A DNA stretch of 64,000 nucleotides from assembly GCF_032854445.1 (NCBI RefSeq), contig NW_027017972.1, positions 1 through 64,000 on the forward strand, in the 5' to 3' direction. This document shows positions 1 to 9,945 of the stretch, piece by piece. The position numbers and the translations under genes were made by a program. Below the pieces are notes generated by a model that did not search any database, had not been told where the DNA came from, and was given only the letters and a program-made list of their open reading frames with translations. Source of the DNA: Liolophura sinensis (lineage: Eukaryota > Mollusca > Polyplacophora > Chitonida > Chitonidae). How positions within the stretch are numbered: the first letter of the stretch is position 1; every line of letters starts with the position of its first letter.

Positions 1-3000
1 AAGACATCTGACAAAGATAAAATAACTCTTAAAAATTACTCATTATACAGTACGTACTCGAATGAAGAAGATCGAGCTGCAGGCGGCTCCTCTATCTTCG
101 TCAATAACAATGTTATTCACAGCCCTGTTGCTCTGGATACAGAGCTTCAAGCTGTGGCCGTTCGTGTTTCACTATGTGAAACAATCACATTATGTTCAGT
201 GTATATTCCCCGAACATTTCTTTGTCAGCTTTGCAGTTACATAATTTAAAAGAACAATTACCCAAACCTTTTATACTTATGGCAGATTTTAATTCCCATA
301 ACCCCCTATGGGGCAGTAACAACATAAATAATAAGGGCAAGATAGTAGAAAACTTCTTATCTAACGAAGAACTGTGTTATTTCAATGATGGTTCTAACAC
401 CTATTTACATCCAGGTAATGGCGCTTATTCTGCTATCGATCTCACTATCACAGATCCATCACTTCTCCCGGATTTTTCTTGGAAGGTGCATGACGATCTT
501 TGCGGTAGTGACCATTTTCCCATTATCCTAGAGCATATCACTTCTAATTCTTTAGAACGTGTAGCTAGGTGGAAATTCGATAAAGCAGATTGGATCGCAT
601 TTGAGATGTTCTGTGAGGCTGATGTCACTCCAGAGACTCTCAAAACAGCAGATGATCCAATATTAAAATTTAACGAGCTTGTATTACGAGCTGCCGATAG
701 AACTATCCCTAAAACCTCGACAAATCCCAAATCCAAAAGTAAACCCTGGTATGATAAGGACTGTCGCAAAGCCATTAAGGACCGCAAAAAGGCCGAGCGA
801 AGCTTTAATATATGTCCTACTGATAATAACTTAAACCAGGTTCGTATTTTTCGAGCTAAAGCTCGTCGATTACTCAAGTCCAAGAGACGATCTTGTTGGC
901 GGAACTTTGTTTCAGGCATTACGTCAAAAACACCCATGCGTAGGGTCTGGAACATGGTTCAGAAACTTAAGGGCAAAAATAATAGAGCAAAAGTTCAGCA
1001 TTTAAAAGATGGCGATAATATATTAACATCTCCATCTGATATAGCCAATAAATTAGCTGAAACAATTTCAACGAAATCTTCTTCTGACAACCTTACTAAA
1101 GAATTCCAACATATTAAAAACCAGAAGGAGAAAACCAAATTGCCCTTTTCTTCTAAAAATTTAGAAGATTATAATAATCCTTTTAATATCCAGGAACTTA
1201 AGACTGCATTAAAAAAGGCCCACGATACTGCTTGTGGCCCCGATAATGTATATTATAAGTTTCTGAACCATTTACCACCTGAGCCACTGGAGACTCTCTT
1301 GGATTTGCTTAATGATATTTGGATAACTGGTAATTTTCCACCGTCATGGAGGGAGGCGTGTATTATCCCGGTTCCTAAACCGGGTAAGGATCATACTGAT
1401 CCAAATAATTACCGTCCCATAGCTCTTACCAGCTGTGTCTGTAAGACTCTGGAACGAATGATTAATGATAGACTTGTTTGGTTTCTTGAAACCAACAAGT
1501 TACTTTCTAATATACAATGTGGTTTTCGTCAAGGTAGATCCACTATGGATCACCTTGTTCGCTTCGAAACCTTTATACGAGATGGATTCATTAATAACGA
1601 ACATGTGGTGTCCATATTTTTTGACCTTGAAGGCTTACGACACCACATGGAAATATGGTATTTTAAAAGACCTCACGGATATGGGTCTTAAAGGCCGATT
1701 ACCAATATTTATATCAGAATTTTTATCCGATCGTGAGTTTAAGGTAAGGGTGGGGTCCACTGTTTCTGACTCTTATGAGCAGGAAATGGGTGTACCCCAG
1801 GGCAGTATCCTTTCACCAACACTATTTAGCATAAAAATTAATAGTTTGGCTAAAACATTGACATCTGGCACAGAGGGTTTTTTATATGTAGATGATTTCC
1901 TGATATGCTACCGTGCTAAAAATATGAATAACATCGAGCGGCAACTGCAGCTTTGTCTCAATAAGATCGAGAAATGGGCAGTTGCCAATGGTTTTAGATT
2001 TTCAACATCTAAAACCGTCGGTATGCATTTTTGTAATCAACGGAAATTCCATCTTGACCCTGAACTTAATTTTTGTGGTAAACCGGTGAAAATTGTTGGA
2101 GAAAATAAATTTTTAGGGGTTATATTCGATAGAAAATTATCATTTATACCTCATATTAAAATGCTTAAAGCCAAATGTACAAAGGCTCTCGATATAATTA
2201 AGATCGTGTCTAGCACCGATTGGGGTGCTGACCGATCAGTTTTACTTAATTTATATCGTTCTCTGGTGAGGTCTAAATTGGATTATGGATCCATCATTTA
2301 CGGTTCCGCTAGGAAGTCGTATATTAAAATGTTGGATCCTGTTCATCACCAAGGTTTGAGGCTCAGCCTTGGTGCTTTTAGAACCTCACCAGTAGAAAGT
2401 TTATACGTGGAGGCAAACGAGCCTTCTTTATATAACCGACGTATAAAACTTAGCCTTCAATATGCTACAAAGCTTAAAGCTTATCCAACAAACCCTGCCT
2501 ACGACTGTGTTTTCAATCCATCATATGTAGACAAATATAATAAATGTTCTAACAAGATCCCTTCGTTCGGTGTTCGTGTTAGGGACCATATTGTGGAAGC
2601 CAACATTAAACTTGGGGACATATCTCAGGTGTCTTTCCCGGAGTCCCCACCATGGCTTTTTCCACAACCTAAATTGATATTTGATCTACGTAAATATAAT
2701 AAATCAAATACAAATCCTCTTATAATTCAGCAAGGTTTTGCTGAAATTAAGGCTAAATATTCGGATTATAAATTTATATATACTGATGGGTCAAAGGATG
2801 GGGATAGGGTTGCAGCTGCGGCTGTCTTAGGGCAGCGAGTTGCTTCTCTTCGTCTTCCATCCTCGTCTTCGATCTTTTCCGCAGAGGCCAGGGCTATACT
2901 CCTGGCATTATCATATGTCTCTTCTGGGCATGCTCAGAGGGCTGTGATATGCAGCGACTCGCTTTCCAGCCTTTTGGCAATACAGAATAATAAATTTAAA

Positions 3001-3570
3001 AATCCGTTGATCTTCGAAATATTAGCCATACACCGAAAACTAATTAAAAGAGGTAAAGATATCCTATTCTGTTGGATACCAAGTCATGTTGGTATCCATG
3101 GAAACACAGTCGTAGACAGGGAGGCAAAAACTGCCCTTACTAAACCTTTGTGGAAATTTAAAATACCATATAATGATTTTAAGTCTAATATTGTTAAATA
3201 TATTCGTCGCCTTTGGCAGGGTGAATGGGATCTGCAGGTTTACAATAAACTGCATGTCATTCATCCTGTCATTGGCTTTAATTCATACACACTTGATATG
3301 TCTCGTAGAGACCAAGTCGTTTTAACTAGATGCCGTATTGGACATTCTCGTCTAACACACAATTTCATCTTGGATGGGAGCAGTGCTCCCGAGTGTGTTG
3401 GATGTGATGCTCAATATGGCATCAAACATATTCTGGTTAACTGTGTAGACTTTGCCCATGTTCGGCAAAGGTTCTACACAGTCAACTCTATATATGATTT
3501 ATTTGACAGCATCGCTGGCGATGTTGTCATAAATTATTTAAAGGCCATTGGCCTATATCATAAAATATAA
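1..3570 (+). pseudogene. LINE ORF2 of copy A, broken by two frameshifts
   Basis: The product would be the endonuclease, reverse transcriptase and RNase H polyprotein that nicks the target and copies the element RNA. Endonuclease motifs SHNPLWGS and GSDHFPI are present, though the usual GDFN reads ADFN. The RT has GVPQGSILSP and YVDD, RNase H has YTDGS, SAEARA, SDSLS and DREAK, and CVGCDAQYGIKHI lies near the end. The frame is lost at 208-211, where the run of Cs is one base short compared with copy H. It is lost again near 1631, where two As are missing in RT motif A, giving DLEGLRHH instead of DLEKAYDT. The second lesion is also in copy D. The last segment is open to the stop at 3568-3570. 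It is defective without repair of both shifts. Confidence 0.92.
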
Positions 3571-3829
3571 ATTTTAATCGTCATAAATATCTATATATAA
3601 ACAGTTATATACATATAGATTTATACATGCAATATATAAGCCTGGTTTTCGAGTTTTAACTCTTATTTTTTCTTTTATGCGATTTTAAACATGTCTGTAC
3701 TTTTTGTTTTACTTTTGATGTTCATATCATATCGAAAACCTTAACCGTCTCGCGTTTTCACCTTGTTCTCGCCACGATATGGCTGAAATATTGCCGATGT
3801 GGCGTAAAGCCATAATCATTCATTCATTC
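1..3829 (+). mobile_element. LINE copy A, left end outside window
   Basis: Non-LTR retrotransposon of the I superfamily (I/Nimb-like), entered in the middle of the ORF2 endonuclease domain. It continues through reverse transcriptase, RNase H, a 3' UTR from 3571, and a tail of CATT repeats ending at 3829. Its 3' UTR is of the same type as copies D and F (called alpha here). The tail runs directly into a truncated piece of another copy (B) at 3830. The tail reads CGTAAAGCC where many copies read CGTTAAGCC. The 5' half, and therefore the target duplication, cannot be seen. Confidence 0.93.
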
Positions 3830-4057
3830 GAGGGGCAACTGCAGCTTTGTCTCAACAAGATTGAGAAATGGGCAGTTGCCAACGGTTTTAGATTTTCTAC
3901 ATCTAAAACCGTCGGTATGCATTTCTGTAATAAACGGAAATTTCATCTAGACCCTGAGCTTAAATTTTGTGGAGAACCAGTGAAGATTGTTGGGGAAAAT
4001 AAATTTTTAGGGGTTATATTTGATAAAAAATTATCCTTTATACCTCATATAAAAATG
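3830..4057 (+). mobile_element. LINE copy B, piece 1 (RT fragment)
   Basis: A 5'-truncated LINE that begins abruptly in the RT domain (GQLQLCLNKIEKWAVANG) immediately after the CATT tail of copy A. It is interrupted at 4057 by complete copy C and resumes at 9946. A few bases of possible microhomology (TCGAG against TTCGAG) lie at the A/B junction, as is common for LINE 5' truncation points. An ATG in the tail of A at 3779 opens a chimeric frame through this fragment into the 5' UTR of C (stop at 4105). I regard that frame as accidental. Confidence 0.88.
4046..4057 (+). repeat. Target-site duplication of copy C, left
   Basis: CATATAAAAATG immediately precedes the first base of copy C and is repeated exactly at 9946-9957, immediately after its CATT tail. 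The two copies are continuous parts of the RT coding sequence of B, so C inserted into B. Confidence 0.93.
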
Positions 4058-4656
4058 CCCCCGTGGGGTTTCCGGGGTGATAAGAATAGGACCTCAGCCC
4101 TCTAGGCAAGCTTGTCGTAAAAGTCGACTAACCTAGAGCTCTCCTGTGTGAGCCCGGTGAATATAATAGGCTCACATCTTCTCGGTTGTGTGAGAGCCAA
4201 CCGGGAAGCGACCTGTTTGCCGTGGGTTGCGACCCGTAATCTCCGAGGACGGGATCCTGGTGGCTGAGGGCGGGTTGGTCTTGCGAGATCCTCACGCCTA
4301 ACACGCCACTTTGGCCCTTACTTGGAAAGAAACGGGAGGTCGGATGGGCCCGGTCCGATCAATCGGCTGGTCACGTCAAGCCCTACACTTGATCCAGTTA
4401 TTCTTTCACGTACTGTGATGTAAAGTTGGGTTTTCCCCAGGTGTTCTTGTTCGGGGTCAGTGTAGAAGGCGGTGGCTAATGGGTCAATCGAGTAGATTGA
4501 ATTTAACCTTTTGGTATAACTCAATCTGTTCGAGTATACCTTGCGTGGATTCCCTGTTTTTATTCTCTGCTGGTCATCCGCAGAGGTAGATTCGCCCTTG
4601 TTGGCACTCCGTGGCGGGTGGGGAGCACGTACGGTGAAATTAATAAAATATATATC
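4058..4656 (+). promoter_or_regulatory. LINE 5' UTR with probable internal promoter
   Basis: The first roughly 320 bases are GC-rich, unlike the AT-rich body, and nearly identical in C, D, J and L. The rest exists in two types (C and J against D and L). Inverted repeats are visible: CTCTAGG with CCTAGAG, TGTGAGCC with GGCTCACA, and CGGTTG with CAACCG, so the RNA is probably strongly folded. LINEs normally carry their promoter within the transcribed 5' UTR; that this segment does so is inferred from position. No ORF with a proper ATG start was found here. Confidence 0.6.
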
Positions 4657-5994
4657 ATGGCCTCACCTCAACCTTCAACAGTCGTTGGTAAAAAAAGGAG
4701 AAATGAAATTCCACTAGAAATAGAAACAGAAAAAGATTACTTTCCTACATTTTTAGTTATATCCAATAAAAATGAAGGCAAAATGAAAATCAACCCATTC
4801 GTATTAAAAAAAACATTAGAAAGTTACGCAGGGACATTAAAACAGGTTAAAAAAATGAAATCTGGAAACATTTTGTTGGAGGTTTCCAGAAAACAACAAT
4901 ATATCAATTTGCTGAAAATTCAAAATATAGGAGAGCAGCCTGTTTCTGTTTCTCCACATAATACATTAAACTGCTGTCATGGCATAATTCGTGACAGAGA
5001 CCAAGACCTTTTCGAACTAACTGAAGAAAAAATAACTGAAGAACTAAAAAACCAAGGAGTGATAAAAGTGAAACGTTTTGTAATTAAAAGAGATGGGAAT
5101 CTCATTAAAACAAACACATATATGTTAACTTTCAATAAACCGGCACTTCCGTCATCTATATTTATCGGGCCATATAGTGTAAGGGTGGAGTTATTTATAC
5201 CCAACCCCACCCGGTGTTTCTCTTGCCAGCGCTTTGGTCACGGCAGGAGTCAATGCCGCAACACACTGGTCTGCTTTAGATGTGCGGAAGCAGGACTTGA
5301 GGGATTTGACTGCATAAATACAATAAAATGTTTCAATTGTCGCGGAGCCCACATGGCCTCTTCCAAGGACTGCCCTCTCTTCAAAAAAGAAAAAGAAATC
5401 ATAACCCTAAAGTGTAAAAACAATATCTCATACCAGGAAGCGAAGCGTCTGGTCTCTGTCACACATGGCCTTACTACATCTACATATGCCAATGTTATAA
5501 GGAAAACCACTGTTTCTGTCGGGGTCCAAACGACTTTTACTTGGCCCATTGGCAAAGAACAGCCACAGAAACTGGTCATGAATTCCTTAAATAAGACAGC
5601 CAGTTCATCACAAACTGATATAAACCTATCTAAAAAACATAATACTTTACCTGATTATTCTGCACTTTCTGTATCTAACACATCATGTGATAATAAATCT
5701 AAATCTGATAAACCCGTTGATTCTTCTTCACAGAAAGCAACGGGTGAGAAAAATAAATCTGACAAAAATCATAAAAGGGATAAACCTGGTGGCCCCCTGG
5801 AGCGCCCCTCTAAGGCCACTAGGGACCCAATTCAAACTTTTAATAAGTTTGAATCGTTGGAGGATGTCGATCTTTCAACTTCATGTGCAGACCTGATGGA
5901 TACATCATCTGCACCTGGGAGATCTCCTAGTAGATCTCCCAAAAAGGGTCGTCCTCGGTCAAGACATAAATCCCCAATACGTCTTCCTCCATAA
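4657..5994 (+). CDS. LINE ORF1 protein (gag-like, CCHC knuckles), copy C
   Basis: An RNA-binding, gag-like protein of about 445 residues that would coat the element RNA. The ATG at 4657 (MASPQPSTV) matches the start position in the sister copies (10991, 23537, 36510). The N-terminal half has the conserved run IRDRDQDL and IGPYSVRVELFIPNPTRC. Three zinc knuckles follow: CFSCQRFGHGRSQC, then CFRCAEAGLEGFDC, then CFNCRGAHMASSKDC. The middle one has Leu where the other copies have the zinc-binding His (CGSEGHEGFDC). The tail is basic and Ser/Arg-rich (GRSPSRSPKKGRPRSRHKSP). The stop TAA at 5992-5994 shares its last A with the ORF2 ATG. Divergence from the other ORF1s is greatest in the first 200 residues. 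Confidence 0.9.
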   Translation: MASPQPSTVVGKKRRNEIPLEIETEKDYFPTFLVISNKNEGKMKINPFVLKKTLESYAGTLKQVKKMKSGNILLEVSRKQQYINLLKIQNIGEQPVSVSPHNTLNCCHGIIRDRDQDLFELTEEKITEELKNQGVIKVKRFVIKRDGNLIKTNTYMLTFNKPALPSSIFIGPYSVRVELFIPNPTRCFSCQRFGHGRSQCRNTLVCFRCAEAGLEGFDCINTIKCFNCRGAHMASSKDCPLFKKEKEIITLKCKNNISYQEAKRLVSVTHGLTTSTYANVIRKTTVSVGVQTTFTWPIGKEQPQKLVMNSLNKTASSSQTDINLSKKHNTLPDYSALSVSNTSCDNKSKSDKPVDSSSQKATGEKNKSDKNHKRDKPGGPLERPSKATRDPIQTFNKFESLEDVDLSTSCADLMDTSSAPGRSPSRSPKKGRPRSRHKSPIRLPP

Positions 5995-8900
5995 TGGCGA
6001 TATATGACAAAATTATACAATGGAATTGTCGAGGCCTTAAGGTAAATTTTATTGAAATAACACAGCTAGTTCAATCTTTAAATCCAGTTGCCCTGTGTCT
6101 TCAGGAAACTCACCTGAAGACATCTGACAAAGATAAAGTAAATCTTAAAAATTATTCATTATATAGTATTTATTCAAAGGAAGAAGAGCGAGCTGCAGGC
6201 GGCTCCTCGATATTCATAAATAACAGTATTATCCACAGCCCTGTTGCTCTGCATACAGAGCTTCAGGCTGTGGCCGTTCGTATTTCACTGTCTAAAACAG
6301 TCACATTATGTTCGGTGTATATACCTCCGAACACTTCTTTGTCAGCTTCTCAGCTACATAATCTTACAGAACAATTGCCTAAACCGTTTATTATAATGGG
6401 AGATTTTAATTCCCATAACCCTCTATGGGGCAGTAATAACATAAATAATAAGGGCAAGATAGTCGAAGACTTCTTATGTAAGGAAGAACTGTGTTATTTC
6501 AATGATGGTTCTAATACCTATTTACATCCGGGTAATGGCACTTATTCTGCTATCGATCTCACTATCACGGATCCATCACTTCTCCCAGATTTTTCTTGGA
6601 AAGTGCATGACGATCTTTGTGGTAGTGATCATTTTCCTATTTTCCTAGAGCATATCACTTCTAATTCTTTAGAACGTGTAGCTAGGTGGAAATTCGATAA
6701 AGCAGATTGGATCGCATTTGAGATGTTCTGCGAGGCTGATATCTCTCTAGAGACTCTCAATGCAACAAATGATCCTATATTAAAATTTAACGAGCTTGTA
6801 TTACGAGCTGCCGATAGAACTATACCAAAGACCTCGACAAATCCAAAATCCAAAAGTAAACCCTGGTACGACAATGACTGTCGTAAAGCCATAAAGGACC
6901 GTAAAAAGGCTGAACGTAGATTTAATCATTGTCCTACTGATAATAACTTAAACCAGGTTCGTATTTTTCGAGCTAAGGCTCGTCGATTACTCAAGTCCAA
7001 GAGACGATCTTGTTGGCGGAACTTTGTTTCAGGCATTACGTCAAAAACACCCATGCGTAAGGTCTGGAACATGGTTCAGAAACTTAAGGGCAAAAATAAT
7101 AAAGCAAAAGTTCAGCATTTAAAGGATGGAGATAATATATTAACTTCTCCACCCGATATAGCAAATAAACTTGCTGAAACAATTTCAAACAAATCTTCTT
7201 CTGAGAATTACTCTAAAGAATTCCAACATATTAAAAACCAGAAGGAGAAAATTAAATTGCCCTTTTCTTCTAAGAATTTAGAAGATTATAATCATCCTTT
7301 TAATATCGAGGAACTTAGAACTGCATTAAAAAAGGCCCACGATACTGCCTGTGGTCCTGATAATGTATATTATAAGTTTCTGAACCATTTACCACCTGAG
7401 CCACTGGAGACTCTCTTGGACTTGATTAATGATATTTGGATAACTGGTAATTTTCCAGCCTCATGGAGGGAGGCGTGTATTATTCCGGTTCCCAAACCGG
7501 GTAAGGATCATACTGATCCAAATAATTACCGTCCCATAGCTCTTACCAGCTGTGTCTGTAAGACTATGGAACGGATGATTAATGATAGACTTGTTTGGTT
7601 TCTTGAAACCAACAAGCTTTTATCTAATATTCAATGCGGTTTTCGACAAGGTAGATCTACCATGGATCACCTTGTTCGATTCGAAACCTTTATTCGCGAT
7701 GGCTTCATCAGTAATGAACATGTGGTGTCTATATTTTTTGACCTTGAAAAGGCCTACGACACCACATGGAAATATGGCATTTTAAAAGACCTCGCGAACA
7801 TGGGTCTTAAAGGTCGCTTACCTATATTTATATCCAAATTTTTATCTGATCGTCAGTTTAAGGTACGGGTGGGGTCCACTCTTTCTGACTCTTATGAGCA
7901 AGAAATGGGTGTACCCCAGGGCAGCATTCTATCACCAACTCTGTTTAGCATAAAAATAAATAGCCTAGCAAAAACATTAACATCTGGCACAGAGGGTTCT
8001 TTATACGTCGATGATTTCCTCATATGCTACCGAGCTAAGAATATGAACAATATCGAACGTCAGTTGCAGCTTTGTCTCAACAAAATCGAGAAATGGGCAA
8101 CTGAAAACGGTTTTAGATTTTCAACGTCTAAAACCGTCGGTATGCATTTTTGTAATAAACGGAAACTTCATCTTGACCCTGAGCTTAATTTTTGTGGTAA
8201 ACAGGTTAAAATTGTTGGAGAAACAAAATTTTTAGGTATAATATTTGATAGTAAGCTATCTTTTATACCTCATATCAAAATGCTTAAAGCTAAATGTACA
8301 AAGGCTCTCGATATAATTAAGGTCGTGTCTAGCACCGATTGGGGTGCTGACCGATCAGTTTTACTTAATTTATATCGTTCTCTGGTGAGGTCTAAATTGG
8401 ACTATGGATCCATCATTTACGGTTCCGCGAGGAAGTCGTACATTAAAATGTTGGATCCTGTTCATCACCAAGGTTTGAGGCTCAGCCTTGGTGCTTTTAG
8501 AACCTCACCAGTAGAAAGTTTATACGTGGAGGCAAATGAGCCTTCCTTATACAACCGACGTATTAAACTTAGTCTTCAATATACTACAAAGCTTAAAGCA
8601 CATCCAACAAACCCTGCCTACGACTGTGTTTTCAATCCATTATATGTAGACAAATATATTAAATGTCCTAACAAGATCCCTTCGTTCGGTCTGCGCATAC
8701 GGGACCATATTGTGGGAGCTAACATCAAGCTGGAGGATATAGCTCCGGTGTCTTTTCCGGAGTCTCCTCCATGGCTTCTCCCACAAACTAAACTAATATT
8801 TGATCTACGTAAATATAATAAATCGAATACAAATCCTCTTATAATTCGGCAAGGTTTTGCTGAAATTAAAGCTAATTATATGGATTATAAATTTATATAT

Positions 8901-9689
8901 ACTGACGGGTCGAAGGATGGGGACAGGGTTGCGATTGCGGCTGTCATGGAGCAGCGAGTCTCTTCCTTTCGTCTTCCATCCTCTTCTTCAATATTCTCTG
9001 CCGAGGCCAGAGCTATACTCCTGGCCTTATCATATGTTTCTTCTGGGTGTGCCCAGAGGGCAATGATATGTACTGACTCGTTGTCTTGCCTATTGGCAAT
9101 ACAGAATAATAAATTTAAAAATCCCTTGATCCTTCAAATTTTAGCTATACATAGGAAATTAATTAGAAGAGGTAAAGATATTATATTCTGCTGGATACCA
9201 AGTCATATTGGTATCCATGGAAACACAGTCGCAGACAGGGAGGCGAAAGCTGCCCTAAATAAACCCATATCTAAGATAAAAATCCCTTATACTGACATGA
9301 AGTCCAATATTCTTAAATATATTCGTGGCCTTTGGCAGGGTGAATGGAACTTGCAGGTCCATAATAAACTGCATGCCATTCATCCGGTCATTGGCTATAA
9401 TTCATATACATTTGATATGTCTCGTAGAGACCAAGTCGTTTTAACGAGATGCCGTATTGGACATTCTCATCTGACACACAATTTCATCTTGGATGGGAGC
9501 AGTGCTCCCGAGTGTGTTGGATGTGATGCTCAATATGGCATCAAACATATTCTGGTTGACTGTGTAGACTTTGCCCATGTTCGGCAGAGATTCTACACAG
9601 TCAACTCTATATATGATTTGTTTGACAGCATCGCTGGCGATGTTGTCATAAATTTTTTAAAGGCCATTGGCCTATATCATAAAATATAA
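5994..9689 (+). CDS. LINE ORF2: endonuclease, reverse transcriptase, RNase H, copy C
   Basis: An intact 1231-residue polyprotein for target-primed reverse transcription. Residues 1 to about 225 are an APE-type endonuclease: IIQWNCRGL, LCLQETHLK, MGDFNSHNPLWGS, AIDLTITDP, GSDHFPI. The RT spans about 440-730 with CGFRQGRS, FFDLEKAYDTTW, GVPQGSILSP and the catalytic YVDD at 671-674. RNase H lies at about 960-1100 with its acidic residues in YTDGSKDG, AEARAI, TDSLS and DREAK. A finger CVGCDAQYGIKHILVDC comes near the C-terminus. Endonuclease plus RNase H places it in the I superfamily; I or Nimb clade is a guess. The start ATG overlaps the ORF1 stop (TAATG), which suggests reinitiation by the same ribosome. 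All key motifs are present. Confidence 0.94.
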   Translation: MAIYDKIIQWNCRGLKVNFIEITQLVQSLNPVALCLQETHLKTSDKDKVNLKNYSLYSIYSKEEERAAGGSSIFINNSIIHSPVALHTELQAVAVRISLSKTVTLCSVYIPPNTSLSASQLHNLTEQLPKPFIIMGDFNSHNPLWGSNNINNKGKIVEDFLCKEELCYFNDGSNTYLHPGNGTYSAIDLTITDPSLLPDFSWKVHDDLCGSDHFPIFLEHITSNSLERVARWKFDKADWIAFEMFCEADISLETLNATNDPILKFNELVLRAADRTIPKTSTNPKSKSKPWYDNDCRKAIKDRKKAERRFNHCPTDNNLNQVRIFRAKARRLLKSKRRSCWRNFVSGITSKTPMRKVWNMVQKLKGKNNKAKVQHLKDGDNILTSPPDIANKLAETISNKSSSENYSKEFQHIKNQKEKIKLPFSSKNLEDYNHPFNIEELRTALKKAHDTACGPDNVYYKFLNHLPPEPLETLLDLINDIWITGNFPASWREACIIPVPKPGKDHTDPNNYRPIALTSCVCKTMERMINDRLVWFLETNKLLSNIQCGFRQGRSTMDHLVRFETFIRDGFISNEHVVSIFFDLEKAYDTTWKYGILKDLANMGLKGRLPIFISKFLSDRQFKVRVGSTLSDSYEQEMGVPQGSILSPTLFSIKINSLAKTLTSGTEGSLYVDDFLICYRAKNMNNIERQLQLCLNKIEKWATENGFRFSTSKTVGMHFCNKRKLHLDPELNFCGKQVKIVGETKFLGIIFDSKLSFIPHIKMLKAKCTKALDIIKVVSSTDWGADRSVLLNLYRSLVRSKLDYGSIIYGSARKSYIKMLDPVHHQGLRLSLGAFRTSPVESLYVEANEPSLYNRRIKLSLQYTTKLKAHPTNPAYDCVFNPLYVDKYIKCPNKIPSFGLRIRDHIVGANIKLEDIAPVSFPESPPWLLPQTKLIFDLRKYNKSNTNPLIIRQGFAEIKANYMDYKFIYTDGSKDGDRVAIAAVMEQRVSSFRLPSSSSIFSAEARAILLALSYVSSGCAQRAMICTDSLSCLLAIQNNKFKNPLILQILAIHRKLIRRGKDIIFCWIPSHIGIHGNTVADREAKAALNKPISKIKIPYTDMKSNILKYIRGLWQGEWNLQVHNKLHAIHPVIGYNSYTFDMSRRDQVVLTRCRIGHSHLTHNFILDGSSAPECVGCDAQYGIKHILVDCVDFAHVRQRFYTVNSIYDLFDSIAGDVVINFLKAIGLYHKI

Positions 9690-9945
9690 ATTTTAATTGT
9701 CATGGATATCTATAGATAAAAAGTTATATATATTTATACATGTACTCTAACCCTGGTTTTCGAGTTTTAAATCTTATTTTTCTTTTATTCGATTTTAATC
9801 ACGTCTGTACTTTTTGTTTTACTTTTGGTGTTCATATTGTCATATCGAAAACCTTAATCGTCTCTTGCTTTCACCTTGTTCTCGCCACGGTATGGCTGAA
9901 ATATTGCCGATGTGGCGTTAAGCCATAATCATTCATTCATTCATT
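9690..9945 (+). other. LINE 3' UTR and CATT tail, copy C
   Basis: An AT-rich 3' UTR of the beta type (GATATCTATAGATAAA), shared with J and closely with H and L. It ends in GGCTGAAATATTGCCGATG, TGGCGTTAAGCCATAAT and a short run of CATT units. This terminal block is conserved in every copy in the window and is probably what the element RT recognises. The same short motif closes the SINEs further right. Confidence 0.8.

Larger units (their letters stand above)
4058..9945 (+). mobile_element. LINE copy C, complete, both ORFs open
   Basis: A full-length element of 5888 bp: 5' end CCCCCGTGGGG, a roughly 600-base 5' UTR, ORF1, ORF2, 3' UTR and CATT tail. It is nested in copy B and flanked by a perfect 12-bp target duplication, which argues for recent insertion. 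It is the only copy here in which neither ORF carries a stop or frameshift, so it is the best candidate for an autonomous element. Its 5' UTR is of the type shared with J (AGTAGATTGA at about 4488). Its ORF1 differs clearly from those of D, H, J and L, while its ORF2 is very close to theirs, which suggests a mosaic origin. Activity cannot be judged from sequence alone. Confidence 0.95.

Noticed and set aside
425-955. Long minus-strand ORFs opposite ORF2 (also 38413-38943 and others)
   Set aside because: They are shadows of the strong coding sequence on the plus strand and recur wherever ORF2 is present.
1625-1645. Programmed +1 frameshift in ORF2 at the site of the two-base loss
   Set aside because: A +1 shift would give DLEAYD without the conserved Lys, and copies C, H, J and L have the intact codon, so a plain deletion is simpler.
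4058-4400. HDV-like ribozyme at the LINE 5' end
   Set aside because: Only a short CCCCG/CGGGG hairpin and later stems are visible; I could not fit the nested double pseudoknot, so it is not annotated.
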